Positions 14,625-27,895 of a DNA stretch of 64,000 nucleotides are shown here, piece by piece. Every line of letters begins with the position of its first letter. Within the stretch, counting starts at the first letter, position 1. The stretch comes from Allodiplogaster sudhausi (taxonomy: Eukaryota; Nematoda; Chromadorea; Rhabditida; Diplogasteridae): positions 4,755,501 to 4,819,500 of the forward strand of contig CALZFC010000009.1 of NCBI GenBank assembly GCA_945643635.1, written 5' to 3'. Position numbers and translations under genes: made by a program. The notes beneath the pieces are model-generated. The model did not search any database. It worked only from the letters and a program-made list of their open reading frames with translations, and was not told the origin of the DNA.

Positions 14625-17600
14625 GCTTTCGCTTTCTCTCTCTCTCTTCTCCGTTCAACGAGGCCAAAACACACAGAGCATGACATCAAGAGCATAAGCA
14701 GCTCCTTATAATAGCGATCTTTTAGTACCCAATATTGCACTTCCCATCTTCTTTGTGACTACTTATGAAGCAGCTTATCCATGGAAGGAGTGAAACCCGC
14801 ACTGTGAATTCGCGTAGGCAAGATATCGCCTACAGAAACGAACGTCCAGGCAAGACATACAATAAAACAAACACTATTCGGGAATCTTGTGGTTGCTTGT
14901 TTCGATGGAATGATGTAATGAGTGGAATCGCAGCCCAGTTCTAGGCAGAAGCAGGACAAGCATTTAAAACAGGCGAACGCCCGCGCCACTTTTTGAATCC
15001 TTACTCAAACAAAATTCGCCTTTTTTTCGAAAATGCCGCTTACAAAAAAAAACATACTATATGCCAATTTTTTTGTCAATTAAAGGAGCTTGTGAAACTG
15101 CTCATGCTTCTTTTCTCAGTGCATCCCCAATGTGACCCAGACAGCGGCTTACAACTCAAAATTCGAAGTAGCCATAACGCGAGTCAAGGAGAGATATGGA
15201 AGATCTCTCCTTGACTCGTATTCAGAGAAAGTTCAAGGGGTCAGCATATCTCCTGTTTGTTAGATTGAGATGTTGTTCATGGCAGAGGCACTCTGAAGGG
15301 GAACAAAAACAATTTTGCAACACTTATACCTTCTCCTAATGGCTCGAGAGGTCTCGTGTGATAAGGCAAGCAAACATTCTTGCACAAAGACACAAACACA
15401 CGTAAACAAGAGACTTTTGCTCGTTCTTTGCCGTTCTTTGGTACCGCGTGGCATTCTTCTCCTTCCTCTGTAGAATGGAAGAAAGAAGAGAAGAGTTTCC
15501 TCTGCTTGGCATGAGAATGTCAACAATTCATTTGCCATGATCCGGATGCCTTGTTCTGGTCAAGTGGCAATTAGCAAAAGGTGGAAGGAAGGAGGGGAAG
15601 GGGTACTAGAATTTGAGAGGAAGCATGAGAAAATGAGAGACAGAGAGGCAGAGATACGGAGATTTAGAGAGAAAAGTGGCAAAAACACTGTTCTCTCCGA
15701 CGGTCGTCCGTGCAAAGCACGATTCTCATTAATAAAGTGCATGAATTGAATTTGCAGAAGCACCCTAAAAGTGTGCTACAATAGCTTTGAAATGTGACTG
15801 GGATATTACAGGGATATGTTAGCTTTCTGACTTTGAAAACAATTAATTAATTCCCCTAGCCAATATGTAAGTAACTTAAACAGAATTTCGTCAACAAAAT
15901 GAGCAGTTCTGCCAAAGTGCGATCACTACAGTGAGCATTTATTTTCTATTTTATTCTGTCTATGTCTCTCTTGGTCTCTTTGTCTCCCTATCAATTTCTT
16001 GTCTCTTCAAGAGTTTGTGGTGATGATCTCTTCCGTGTTTGCAGCTAAGAAAGCGAGCGATGGAACAGATGAACGAATGCATGAATACTCATCGCGAGCT
16101 TCGTCCGATTAGCAAGGTAAATCGAAAGAAATTAAAGCATGCAAGGAAAAGACGCAACACGATATATCTTCTATTCCAATACACGCACGTCTTTTTTCGC
16201 GAAAAAGGTGATCGTTGAATAGAAACAGTGAGCCATTAGCGAAATTACTTCTATTTTATATGTTTAAACGCGTTTAGAAGGATATTGTTATTCAACGTAG
16301 CTGACGGTAGCGAATTAAATTAGACAACGTCAGAGGCGTCACATGCAAACATATCGGGAGAATTAGAGCGACACGGGGATCAGAGCAAGTTTCTAAGAGA
16401 AATAAATAGAGTTACTTCCGGGTCGCCACAACGAAAGCAACAGTACAGAAACACAACAAAAACAACAACGACAAACCTAAAACCCGTCTGTTTCTAATAA
16501 TAACCATAAATGTAAGCATGGCATTTCTTCAAAGAACATAGGTAATTATAGATTCAAACGATGATGCGATCATTTCCCGAATGACTTCATAATCGTAATG
16601 AATGCATAGTTGAGTTGCACTAGGGAATCACCCTGCAATCAGAGCGTACTGTTGCAGTTCATTGAGCTATGCAGCATGCTATTTCGACACTTTCACGCTA
16701 TTCAAAGTCGGAAGTACCATGCAAGTACTAGTTAGAGGAATGACGAGAATGCAAGGCTTCTGCTATTTATGTATTGCGCATTCTTCTTCGCCAGTCTGCA
16801 ATAGTACGTCATTTTCTCAAAAGAATCCTGTATAGGGATGAAATTATCAAAACCGAAACTCAGCCTTGAATACAAAGCAGTTGTATTTCTTAATCATGCC
16901 TGTTGTCGTGCGAATTTCGGCAAAGTGTGTAGAAACTACAAGGAATGTTAACAACCTCGTATCGGACAATGGGAAGTGAATGGTGTTAGTTAAGGAACGC
17001 CGCATCATTCAGCCTAGCTTTGACTAGATACGTCAGATCCTTCTACAGGTCGAGCACGACCGTGCACTGAGGAATGTAGCAGAGAACTACGCGGCGCTCG
17101 AGGCACAGATCAAGAAAGACACCTGCAATGCAATGCTGCTGCTCAACAGTCGCTGTCTCGATGCGAGGTGCGCAAGGGGAATTCAACCATTTAAAGACCC
17201 GCGGGTAGTGGTAGTAAAAACAAAGGCATTCTTTTCGAGTGCCAAAATCACATGATAGCTATCTGATTTGCAGAGATCACACTTTTTATTATTTTAGCGA
17301 GCTCGGGGAGAAGAGATTCCAACGTAGTCTTCCCATTAGAGCTTATTTATTAACGTAGGAATGTGTGACACAATGTCTCAGATTTATATTTTTCATGATT
17401 GGCCATACCGGAAATTAAGGTTGCTTGACATTTTTTTCTAATCAAAGCAAAGTTTCACAACTGCCTTCTAGCTTACGCACATACATGTCTTGTTTGTTCA
17501 CTTTGAATTTAATTCTATTTATGCCATACGAATTCCGGTGGAATCAATGGCATCTAATGAATACTATGCGTGTTTTTCCATGCGCCAAGCTGCTAGGTCT

Positions 17601-20600
17601 ACAAGTAGACGAAAATTCAAAGGGAAAACAACAAGAGCTAGAAAGGTCTGAAGAGGCCAATTGTAGCGTCGTGTGGGCGATTGTGTATGGCCAGTCAGCG
17701 TTTTTATCAAAGGCATTTGAGGTCATTTTGTAAACGGCATGTTTATCTAATTGTATTTGGAATAAGACCAATCATTAAGTGGCTTTATTTTGGGTGGCTT
17801 TGTTATGAAAATGTCGCCCACATACTAGCCCATCTCATCTACAGAGTTCATATCAACAGCAACCAGAACTGTTGACTCTATTATCTCTTCTTGGGGCGTA
17901 AAATACTATTTACACACGACTAAAAGATCTTTCCTTTTTTTGGGAAAAGGGCAAGGTGCTCACAATCAGCATCTGCCAGCATCTGGGGTGACAGTGGGCG
18001 TCTCTCTTATTTTTGCTTGTCTTTCTCACTGTCCCTACTTTTACAGAGAAGCGGAGAAACCATGCAATTTGTACGCGCGTTACAAGAGAAAAGTGTATGT
18101 TGCGACCCCCTTGAGCACGCATGTGTAGATATTGCATATCTAGACTGGCCGAGCACAATTAACCCCCCCCCCCCCCACCCACCCGCTCCATTCTTTCCAA
18201 ACAACAGTCTAGGTGGCAATTTACCTATTTGTATTTACTTTAGCAAGCTACTGCAAATAAGTTCAGTTTTCCAAGTATATTCGATACGCACTGATCCCAA
18301 TTATATTCCAACTGTCTACATAAATCCTATTTCTATGTGAATAATTCTATTTTTTTACTATACATAGTCGCAGACGACTTTTATTATATTAGATAGTTGA
18401 CACAATCGAAAAACTCGCATATTATGCTGTGACACAAGGTACAATCCTAAATTGTTCGTCTCCTTTCCATCCGATACAGCCACCGCCTTTCAGGAACTCT
18501 AGCGCTTTATCCCCTTTTTGTATAATGCAGTGGTCGGATAGTTTAGGGTGTCTTTCTATGCTCGACCTTTGTTTTGACTGAATTTGCAGTTAAATGTATC
18601 TACTATTTTTATGAGGACCACATTGAAAGGCACATGAGATGGCGCTAATAAATGACGTGACAACCCGCATAATAAGTGGCAGCTCACATACTTGTACAAA
18701 TATCAAGTAATTTACTCGTTTGACGAAGCCGGATGTATGACGTGAACACGTTGCACTCTAATCAGTCAAGCCCGGTAAATATAACCATTACAGAGAGGCA
18801 GCGAGAGAAAGAGAGTTTGCGAGGAGAATGAAATAACAGAAATAAGCAAGGACTCCTTGAGAGAACGCATGATTTCATTAGAATAATTCAATGTACATAT
18901 GTACGTCTCAATGACTGTGATTTGCAACTGTCTCACGAAAAAAAACCTAGAAGTAGAATTGCCAAAAATAGGTATGATTACGTGTGCGTATGATGCTGAC
19001 CACCGAAAATGCGTTATGAAACCAAAAGGGGGTAGAAGATGGCTTTACAGCAGAGGTGACCTAACGAATAAAAAACGTGACAGAAAATTGATATTGCCTA
19101 TTTGGTGAAATAAATTTCATATTTTTATACAGACTTTGCAGAAGGCGCCGACGAAACTTTAGCAAAGAGACCACGTCAATTCTCGTGGATTTCTTCGATG
19201 CGCACGAATCGCATCCGTACCCGAGTGAGGAGGAGAAGCAGCAGCTGGCGCAGCAGTGCGGCATGACCGTGCAGCAGGCCAGTCTTTTTCCTCCTCTGCC
19301 ATTAATACTCCTTTTACGAAAACATCCCCCCCCTTCGAAAACTCGTGTATACCTCAGGAAATTTCTTTAGCATATTAAAAGCAAAATTGTAAAGAAAAGA
19401 TGTGCGCTCAACATCGCCAAAAAAGTTCCAAGCATTGGCCTGCTGAACCGGTTGCGAGATTTGAATACAAAACACATTCGCGCAAATGCAGGTATGTAGA
19501 GGCTTAAAATATTTGTAAAATGCTGAAAATAGTGCAAAAGTCCCAACCCTGAGAAAGATTGCTCCAAAACTGCTTGACTAAAATTAGAAGTGCGAAAAAA
19601 TATTTAATTAGTGTATGCACACAAGTTGATGATCGCACGCAATATATGGTACACATTGAAGTGAAAGTAAAAGACCAAACGAATTGCTTGACTATGCCAG
19701 CTTTGAGTCAACGCCGTTCTCGCTGCCGCACAAAGAGGAACAATCGTTACTTCCTGGAGTTGTACTGACGCAAGCGTGAGATTAAGAAACATCGAAAGAT
19801 TCTTCTAGCGGGGTGTTAGAGCATTCATCTTGGAGTGGACGCCATTCAAATATCGGTTCAAAAATGCATCACTAAAATCATTACTGTTTCAACTTTACTA
19901 ATTAGGCTTTGCTTACAACTTTTATTTATTTTTTATTTTTTATAAAACATGCTAGATATAGCAGAGGGCCAAGATCAAGAAAATAGTGGAACAGTGAAAC
20001 ATGTGCTTTACATATCCTTTTTGAAGATTGTGCAGTTTCATCAATGGCACTATTAGTAGAAAGGGTTTCAGTTGATCTTAACTCACCATTAAAACATGCA
20101 CGAAAAGGTCACGATGAAGTGAAGATGAAATTGTTGGGGATTCGAAGCTCTTGAAATACACAGAGATCGAATGGCTCAACTTGGACTTTTACCATTTAGT
20201 ATTCTATGTATCTATGTATATACCTCTTAAATTTTTTAAGATGGGTGACACTTTTTGTTTCCCCAGTTTTTTTTCTTCTTCACCACGGACAAGGACCCAT
20301 CAGGGGGAGCTACTACAGAAAAAAACGCATTCGTTTGTCCCGTAACAAACGTCTTTCGCCTTTATTTTTTCAAATTTGTTTCGAATTTGTGTCAAAAGTG
20401 CATTTTCGTCCAGTGCGCTAATATTCTAAAGTAGCCAGAGTACTTTACCAACAATATCACTGCTTAGGAAGCCTTCTTTTTAGGTGTCGAACTGGTTTGG
20501 CAACCGACGGATTCGACTGAAAAAGCAGGCTCAGCGGCCACTGCAACCACCACCCCAAGCGGCTCGTGACAACGAGAAGATGACGATGGCCATGCAGCAA

Positions 20601-21018
20601 GACTATGACAACGGGGCGCACTACGATCAGGGTACCTCATGTTAGGGACTGAAGACTATTAGGAGTACAACAACCAGCCTGAACCGTGGACAACCATACA
20701 TACAGTAGATTATGGGAATGCATTCTTAATTCCACCCTTCTCATTAATTCCACCCTTGAGCCCACGATCTTCTAAAATTATATTTATTTTTATTAATGCA
20801 TTTTAATTTAAGCTCAAGCTTCTTTTCCTAATATTCCTTTTTTCACAGCAAACCACGATACAGTCGAATGCTGCGGTCCTTCTTCGTCGTCTCGTCGACT
20901 GAACTTCGCCGGCCAGCAACCGCTCCATCATAATGTCTACGACCAGCACATGACGCTTATGCAACAGGCACCAGCGGATTATGCGACCTTCACAAAGGAG
21001 GATGTCCGCGCTGCCTAA
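12481..21018 (+). CDS. PBC-class TALE homeodomain protein (PBX/CEH-20/40/60 type, divergent); 5' end unresolved
   Basis: Exons: about 12481-12576, 13561-13631, 15120-15239, 16045-16116, 17049-17167, 19142-19277, 20484-20631 and 20849-21018 (TAA). All phases agree and give about 309 residues. PBC-A is recognisable in exon 1 (ACREHPLRMALYEVLCERKE aligns with the PBX '[23 protein letters not shown]' block) and at KKIDDML in exon 2. Exons 3-5 hold the rest of PBC-A and PBC-B (YNSKF, RVKERYG, CNAMLLLNSRCLDAR). Exons 6-7 are the TALE homeodomain, with the three-residue loop SHPYP and WFGNRRIRLKK. PBC proteins are nuclear cofactors that bind DNA with Hox and MEIS partners. The homeodomain differs from the highly conserved CEH-20/PBX at several sites (IRLKK rather than IRYKK), so a CEH-60/CEH-40-like paralogue seems likelier. 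The exon 6 donor is GC. The initiator exon was not found. Confidence 0.88.
14573..14650 (+). repeat. (CT)n microsatellite
   Basis: Pyrimidine-only array, nearly pure CT with a few TTT/CGC interruptions, inside the second intron of the PBC gene. Frames reading through it are not genes. Confidence 0.9.
18163..18176 (+). repeat. Poly-C homopolymer (14 C)
   Basis: An uninterrupted C run within the fifth intron of the PBC homeobox gene (17168-19141). Confidence 0.95.
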
Positions 21019-22146
21019 TTTCTTCCTAATTAATGTAGCAGAAAAATCCCAAAAGAGTGCCACGTGTGATGGATTAACCAGATATCAAAGAGAACACTGA
21101 CGTCACCGGTAATATCCACTTGCTCTATTCTTCCACATGTATATCTCTTGCCGAAGACTTGCTCCGCTTATCTGCATTGGCTTAACTCCGGCGAGCTAAG
21201 CATAGAAAAAGTGAAGTCTCAAGACTTATCTAATTGAAAACGTGTATGCCTCGCGGCTTGCGTCGAAAATCCGGAGCAATCCTTCTCCCGCGGTAAACAT
21301 CTTCTTATCTCCAATCAAAAGTCCCCGGTTCTCGCTCATTCAATGCCGTTTTATTCATTCAGATCTCTTCCGTTGTGCGATCCTCCATGGATTCACACAA
21401 CGAATGGCCGAGGAGTCTAGCCACTTAACAGTCGGAGTTCAAGCAGTGACTGCCCAGTTGCCTATCACATTTCACCATTGTCCAACAAGTCTGTAAAAGA
21501 TGTGTGTAAGAGATTACTTATAACTGAAGGAGGACAATAAAGATATTCATTGGCTTAACATTATATTGTATTGACCACTGTGCACAGACGCGATAAAGAA
21601 GCTTACGACAAATGAATGAGTTAATGTTAAATAGAAAAGAAGAAAGAGTCTCGGCATCCAATTCAATCAACGTCTTACGCACAGGTCTTCTTCTGAAATT
21701 CATCCTATTTATCCAATAGTTAATGTTGACGGAAGTAAATTTTCTATAGCTAAAACATGTTCAAATTATAAAATAAACGGGATTTTTTTTTGCTCATTCT
21801 GAGAACCTTTTTACGTATCTCGACAGAAGTAGAATTAAAGAATGGCATTTTCCCTTATCATGAATGGGGCGCGTGAAGTCATCGGCAGCGAACAAACATT
21901 CATGTATTCAGCCAATTCAACAAAGTGAACGCATTAGTCATTTCTGATCTATTAAGACAAAACGAATCATGATTAAATATTACATTCTGGGGAGCACACC
22001 TTTTAATGAAAATATAAAAAAAAACGGTCTAGAATGACAGTTTAAAAGGGAAGGCAAAGGAGTTGAGTTTCACCATTTCTTACGTGAAGATTTTATTCGT
22101 GAAGCTGTAAAACCTTTCAACTAAATGGTGATCTTATTTTAGAACA
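21019..22146. other. Intergenic, nothing recognised
   Basis: AT-rich spacer of 1.1 kb between the PBC stop and the granulin-like gene. It should contain the PBC 3' UTR and the promoter or trans-splice leader region of the next gene. A plus frame at 21242-21496 has an ATG-lacking start and no domain; I regard it as chance. Confidence 0.5.
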
Positions 22147-23124
22147 ATGAAAGCTGGCCGACTCCAGATGGCCCTTTTTATTGCCGCACTCATGGTTCTA
22201 ATGGTTTGTTCTCAAGGAAAAGATTGCTTGAAAATAATTGAACGATTTTGTTAATGATCATTGCCGTTCGTGTTCATTTGTTCATTTGCTGTCTAGGCAG
22301 TGGCACAGGCGGATGCGGAGTGTAAGATGGAATGTGGAGGGCGCTGCTGTCCAGTCGAAGAAGGAGTCTGCTGCCCGGAATACTGCTGCCCCAAAGGCAC
22401 CACTTGTGGAAGGAGGGGCTGGTGTCTCAAGACAAACGGGGTACTCCACTTACCCTATTCGTTTTAAGCAGACCAATCAGATCAATAAGTGCGAAACCTA
22501 TGCTCTGTCTTCCTTAATGTAACGCAATGAAAAATATTTGAGTTATTTGATTTGAACCCTAGGGATCAAAAATAAATTTCATAATTTTCTACGAAAGAAT
22601 TGTTTAATTAGCATTACTGAAATTAGAGCACTTTTTTTCGTTGCTACCTCCCGATGTAGATTTTTTTTAGAATAAAAATATAACGAGGGACTCCTATTCC
22701 TCATTTCCTCATGGGCATCCGAGATTAGAAGTAGATCGGTCATATATCCTCTTAAAGAGAGGAAAAAATTTTCAAAAAGCATAGCTAATTCTTTGAAATC
22801 CAATTGGAGCGCGTCGTCATCCGTAGATACAATTGCATTTCATAAAAAGCGTCACAAATTCTGTTCCAATCGTACATTTGCGAAGGTTGCTTTAACAGAA
22901 TCAATTCTTCTCCCTGCACTTTGGTAGATAAAAGGGACCAATTCTATTAATTTTTTTGCGAGATTGAAAATTATCCACGTGAGCATTCCAAGAATATATT
23001 AATAGAAATCATTCTCCTTGTCACGTCTGGTCTTCGAAATTCTATTTCTTTCCAGAAGCCGCATATGACAAGACGCTTCAGCGGGTTCGAAGGTCATCAT
23101 TTCTTCGCAAATGACGTCAACTGA
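22147..23124 (+). CDS. Small secreted cysteine-rich peptide, granulin half-module-like
   Basis: Three exons, 22147-22203, 22297-22440 and 23056-23124, all phase 0, encode 89 residues. Residues 1-24 look like a signal peptide (MKAGRLQMALFIAALMVLM followed by AVAQA), with likely cleavage near AQA-DA. Residues about 27-60 contain ten cysteines spaced C-x3-C-x3-CC-x6-CC-x3-CC-x5-C-x5-C, including the CCP..CCP-x-G-x-TC pattern typical of granulin/progranulin repeats, but only about half a module long. A 22-residue non-cysteine tail rich in His and Phe (FEGHHFFANDVN) ends the protein. Exon 1 uses a weak donor (gtttgt). Granulins are secreted growth-factor or lysosomal proteins; whether this small peptide shares that role is unknown. 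An unrelated disulfide-rich secreted peptide is the alternative. Confidence 0.75.
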
Positions 23125-24083
23125 CGATCAGACGAAGTCCGACGCTTCTGTAATCGCCTATTCATTCCCTTCCTTTATTTCCGCGTTGCACTATTTATAG
23201 TCAATTCTTTGTAATCTGAAAAGAGAACAGAAGATGGAAATTCCATTTGATTTAAGCTCCGGTAAAATAAACAATATTGCATTTTCATCCAGAATGCCGT
23301 CATCGATAACATCAAAAGAAAACAAAGCGCATTATGTTTGCTGGCAGCTTAGCGACACAAAAGATTATGTACACTTGAAAAGGTACAAAAAGTGTACTTT
23401 AACAAATCTGGAGTATCTTTCTTCTTGGAGTGATCTCGATGATACCTTGATTAGAAGGCATTAAAACGGAGGACTCTCTGCTAATTGTGAAATGTTAAAG
23501 CTCTTCAGCCATTATTGGAACGGTCCTTGACATTTTACAAACCATTTTCTACACTCTCGCTTGAATACCTCAAGCCGTTGAAGTGGGTTTTTTTCTCGCA
23601 AAATGTCGAAATCGTGAAAGAACACTAACATTAAAACATCGGAATCTTGCCTACAGAATACATGCACACCGAGTCACCCTAATTGTTTGCTCTACTTGGT
23701 GACGAATGAGGTGCTGTGGATGGCGCCCAAAGATGAAACTGCTAGAAGCAAGTTCATTTACAATGCATGAAGGGGGAAGCGCCGTCTGGCATCGATACCA
23801 GAAGTGGAAGAAGAGCTTGGCCAAACTTTATCGAATGCATGTCGGATTCCCTCGCTATGCTTAATTCATCATATAAATATTTAAAATTTATTTTTCATTT
23901 CAATTAAAGATTTTTTGTGAAAATGTTAATATTTGCAAGATAATTCCAAAATACCCTTTCCATATAAACTTTCAGCTATCCAATATGCCTTCTTTGAATT
24001 ATGCTCTTTTATTTGTCTTTACATATAATAAATACGCTAGACCAATTAGGAGGGATCAATTAATTCGATTTCTGATATTCCAG
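23125..24083. other. Intergenic, nothing recognised
   Basis: AT-rich spacer of about 960 bases. A plus frame at 23234-23464 begins with ATG and encodes 76 residues of no known type, with no splice partner. The 5' UTR or an upstream exon of the degenerin gene may lie here, since the first mapped degenerin exon begins just after a good acceptor (ttccag) at 24083. Confidence 0.45.
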
Positions 24084-27000
24084 GAGATGAATGGCCGCCA
24101 TCGGCATGACTCGTTGGAGAAAAACGAGTACTTGGCAGCCGACACGGACATCCTCGTCGTGGCAGATATGCTGGCGACCTTTCAGTTCGGAGAGTGCATG
24201 AATGACAATGACAAGGAGATCCAGTGCGATCTCATCACCGAGGACAGCAGCCATGACATCGATCCGACCCGACTCACATACAAGCATGCACTCAGATTCT
24301 GTTCTTCCTTTAATCAAAAATGAAATAACGTGTGTTAGAAAAGCGATATCCAAAGTTCTCATGCATTTTTTTAAGATGCTTTAATACGAAGAGTTCCGAT
24401 AAATAAATCAGTTTTTTCACCAAGCAAGTAATATGTACATGTGTACGTATGTATGCATCTTGAACGATTGATCATTAATTTAGTGAGTAATGACAATTTT
24501 CAGAGAGCGTATTCGATGGCACCTCAAAGAATTTTGCTACAAAACGTCGAGTCACGGGATTCCAATGCTTGGGCAATCTCCGAACAACCTTTATCGGTTA
24601 GATATATGTATGTATATGTCATTAGTGGGATGACAGGAATAGTAATCCTTCGGTGAACGAAAAAGCTAGGAAAATCATTGGAGTGCTTTATGTACTTAAA
24701 TCGTTTAAATGTTAACCTGAAGATATTCAGTCCGTCTCAGAAATTTCTAGTAATTCCAAGGTGTTCATGGATCGTTCTGCTCCTCTGCTGCGCCTTCATG
24801 TTCATCTTCCAGGCGGTGAACGTGGTCGCAAAGTACAAGCGAATGGAGAAGATCACCGACATTCAGCTCAAGTTCGACACGGGTACGGCTTAGGCTTGGA
24901 GCATCCGTCCTAAATGCTCTTTCATCACTTCAGCACCCTTCCCTTCGATTACTCTCTGCAATCTGAATCCGTACATGGGCAGCTTGGTCAGCGACGTCGA
25001 TGCCATTCAGAAGATTGTAAGTTCTTGGCTGACAACTCAATTCTTTTCAACAAAATAAGCATAGCAGTTCACCGACATTCCTTCCCCTATTCCTTGTCTT
25101 TCGATCTAATTTGAAATTCATGACTGCTGTGAGGAACAGCTCTCTTCTTCTTCAAAATATCTTATCGTGAAGACGCCATCTACTGCCTTCACTTTTCTCT
25201 CTCTCACTCTCTCCCTTTATCTTTCAGCTCGGCGTCTTCAACCAAGTCATGTCGGATGCTGGCACAAGGAACCAAGCAGGGCATGAAGGAGAAGGTAGCA
25301 AGAATACTGCAAGAAGGCGAAGGAAGCGTGCTGGTGGATCAATATTTGAGCCCGTCAGGCCGCATAATTTTAAAAACAGGACGGTTTTCTATCTTAATCA
25401 TCTAGGCCAACTCGGTCTGTGAATGCATCGAGGGAGACTGCCAGGCGAACTCGACGGCGGTGCCAGAAGAGATGGAAGAAGGCTCCGTGATGTGCCTTTG
25501 CGCTTTCGACAGAGAGTCGGGCGACGCGTGGCCGTGCTATCCGCAGGTTATTTTTCTAGCAAGGGGCTTATCATATGGCGAAATCTCATAAAGCAGGAGA
25601 AAAAAACATTAAAAAAAACCACTTCCATAATTGAAATATTGAAAGGATACACGTTGACTTACGATCACAGCACCTCTGGTCGAATGACACTTGTGCCTAC
25701 TGCGACGATCACTTGTACTGCACAAGGCAGGGCAAGCCGGACAGCCCGCCTGAAAATCAGCCCTGTCTCTGCCAGTCCAACGACCTCTTCTGCGTCGCCC
25801 ACGAGCCGGTCTTTATAATCTGTTTCATCGGTTCAATCATTTATCTGTTGCTTCTTGTCAGCTGAAGCAAGTGCTTAATCTCTGGGAGTACTACGGTCGG
25901 ATTACCGGACCGGACTACACCAAAATGATCGACGCACTTGGCTTCCAAGCAAGCAATTTTTTAATTGTTTATATGAAATGCTTTATAAATATATGCACAT
26001 ACATAAATATTCTGTATGTTAAAATTTTAGGGGATGACTGACGAAGTGGCGATTGTGACAAAAGCGAAGGAGAACATCATCTTCGCGATGAGCGAGCTGG
26101 CCGAGGAGGTGCGCAGGAATCTGTCCATCCAGAAGCATGTACTCATCCAGAAGTGCTCCTTCAACGGCCAAGCTTGTGACATTGAACGGTGTGTTCAATT
26201 GGGCTTTATCATATCATCATTGAATTATCCCATTTGATTGCTAGCGACTTCCTGATCGTGTCCGACCCCACCTTCGGCAACTGCTTCACCTTCAACCACA
26301 ATCGCAGCGAGCCGAAGAGCAGCATCCGAGCCGGCCCCATGTACGGGCTGCGCGTGCTGCTCTACGTCAACGCCTCCGACTACCTGCCAACCACGGAGGC
26401 TGTCGGCGTCCGTCTCACTATTCACGACAAGGAGGACTTCCCCTTTCCAGTGGGTTTTTTTAAACTCTAGAGATCTTTTCTTTGCCCTTGTCTGCATTAT
26501 TTTTGGGATATACTTTGATGTTAAATTAAGGACACATTCGGCTACAGCGCACCCACGGGCTATATTTCGTCCTTTGGAATGCAAATGGTAGGAACATTTC
26601 GATTGGCTCAGTAGACTTTTTTTGGAAACATTATTTTCGACAAAAACAGAAAATGTCTGCTCCGCGTTTAGAAGCAAATGTCTCGTCTGCCTGCTCCGTA
26701 CGGCGACTGCGTCAACGAGGGGAAGACGCAGGATTACATCTATGCGGACTTCAGCTACTCAACTGAAGTAGTTGAATTAGAATCTCGAATTACGTAAAGA
26801 ACATTTAATCATTATAGATAAATAGCTTGAATGTGCCTAGGGCTGCTACCGAACCTGCTTCCAAGAGATGGTCGTGCGAGAGTGCGGCTGCGGCGACCCG
26901 CGATTCCCTGTCATTGGCAACTCCTCTCATTGCATGGTCTTCGAGCCAGAGTCTAGTTAGAAGAATTCGATATACAAATGACATTAGGAAAAATATGTTT

Positions 27001-27895
27001 ACATGAAGAATTTTATGTAAAAGAACTCTTGAAGATAGAGGAGAGAATATTTCTCGCCCCTAGGGCGTTGCCTTGAGAGGCGAACTAAGGAGCTCGGCAA
27101 CATCCACTCCTCTTTCCGCTGCAGATGCCAGCAGCCGTGCAAACAGTCGGTCTATACAGGTAACATGCCAGATTCAGCAGCTCGTTCACCACTCTTTGTC
27201 TCAAGAATTCCTTGACATCTCAGTCTCTTACTCCGAAGCTATTTGGCCGAGTCAGTCGCTGAACATCAAACTCGGATCATGTGATCTCGAACCGGAAATC
27301 TGCAACGAGCACTATCAGTGAGATTTTTTTCTTTTTTGGCCTGTTTTGAATACCAGAAAAATATACGTATGATTTCGTCGTTTGCAGAGATAATGGCGCA
27401 ATGCTTGAAGTCTTCTACGAGGCGCTTAACTTTGAAATGCTCTCAGAGAGTGAAGCGTACGGGGTTGGAATTATAAATCTGCTGGGTTCATGAAGCTGAC
27501 CAATTACAGGGTAAGATTCATAGAATTATAACTATTTCAGGTAGTCAAAATGCTGGCAGATTTTGGCGGCCAGCTCGGTCTGTGGTCCGGCGTGAGCTTC
27601 ATGACTTGCTGCGAGTTCGTCTGCCTCGCCATCGAGATTGGCTACATGGTATATATATATATATATATATTCATTAACTAAAATAAAATATTAAATATAT
27701 ACATAAATATATATTATTGCAAATGATCGTCGTCCTACTATAAAAGGCGTCCACTTCTAAACCTGTGCAATGGGCATCATACTCTTTATTGATCCCAGAA
27801 CTGACAAAACACTTCATTTTCAGGTAATCATGCATCAGCTTACCAGCTACAGACGAAAGAAGTGGCAGAAAGAGCAGGAGAAGAATCCTTGGTGA
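24084..27895 (+). CDS. Degenerin/ENaC sodium channel subunit (UNC-8/DEG-1/DEL-1 type)
   Basis: Eighteen exons: 24084-24283, 24504-24596, 24761-24882, 24934-25016, 25228-25353, 25406-25546, 25671-25808, 25862-25948, 26031-26188, 26245-26449, 26531-26587, 26672-26767, 26841-26955, 27064-27159, 27224-27317, 27388-27463, 27541-27648 and 27824-27895 (TGA). From the ATG at 24087 this is about 687 residues. Landmarks in order: N-terminal [17 protein letters not shown] gating motif; TM1 near residues 97-125; furin-like [14 protein letters not shown] then ANSVCECI, typical of nematode degenerins; Cys-rich ectodomain with [18 protein letters not shown]; pre-TM2 SEAYG, where the Ala matches the small residue whose substitution causes degeneration; and TM2 with FGGQLGLW and the SGVS filter. 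It forms amiloride-type cation channels as a trimer. Introns after 24283 and 25948 start with GC. A further upstream exon cannot be excluded. Confidence 0.93.

Noticed and set aside
27480..27512. Possible 14-base micro-exon (CTGACCAATTACAG) before the last degenerin TM2 exon
   Set aside because: Including it breaks the phase; joining SEAYG directly to [11 protein letters not shown] keeps the conserved sequence.
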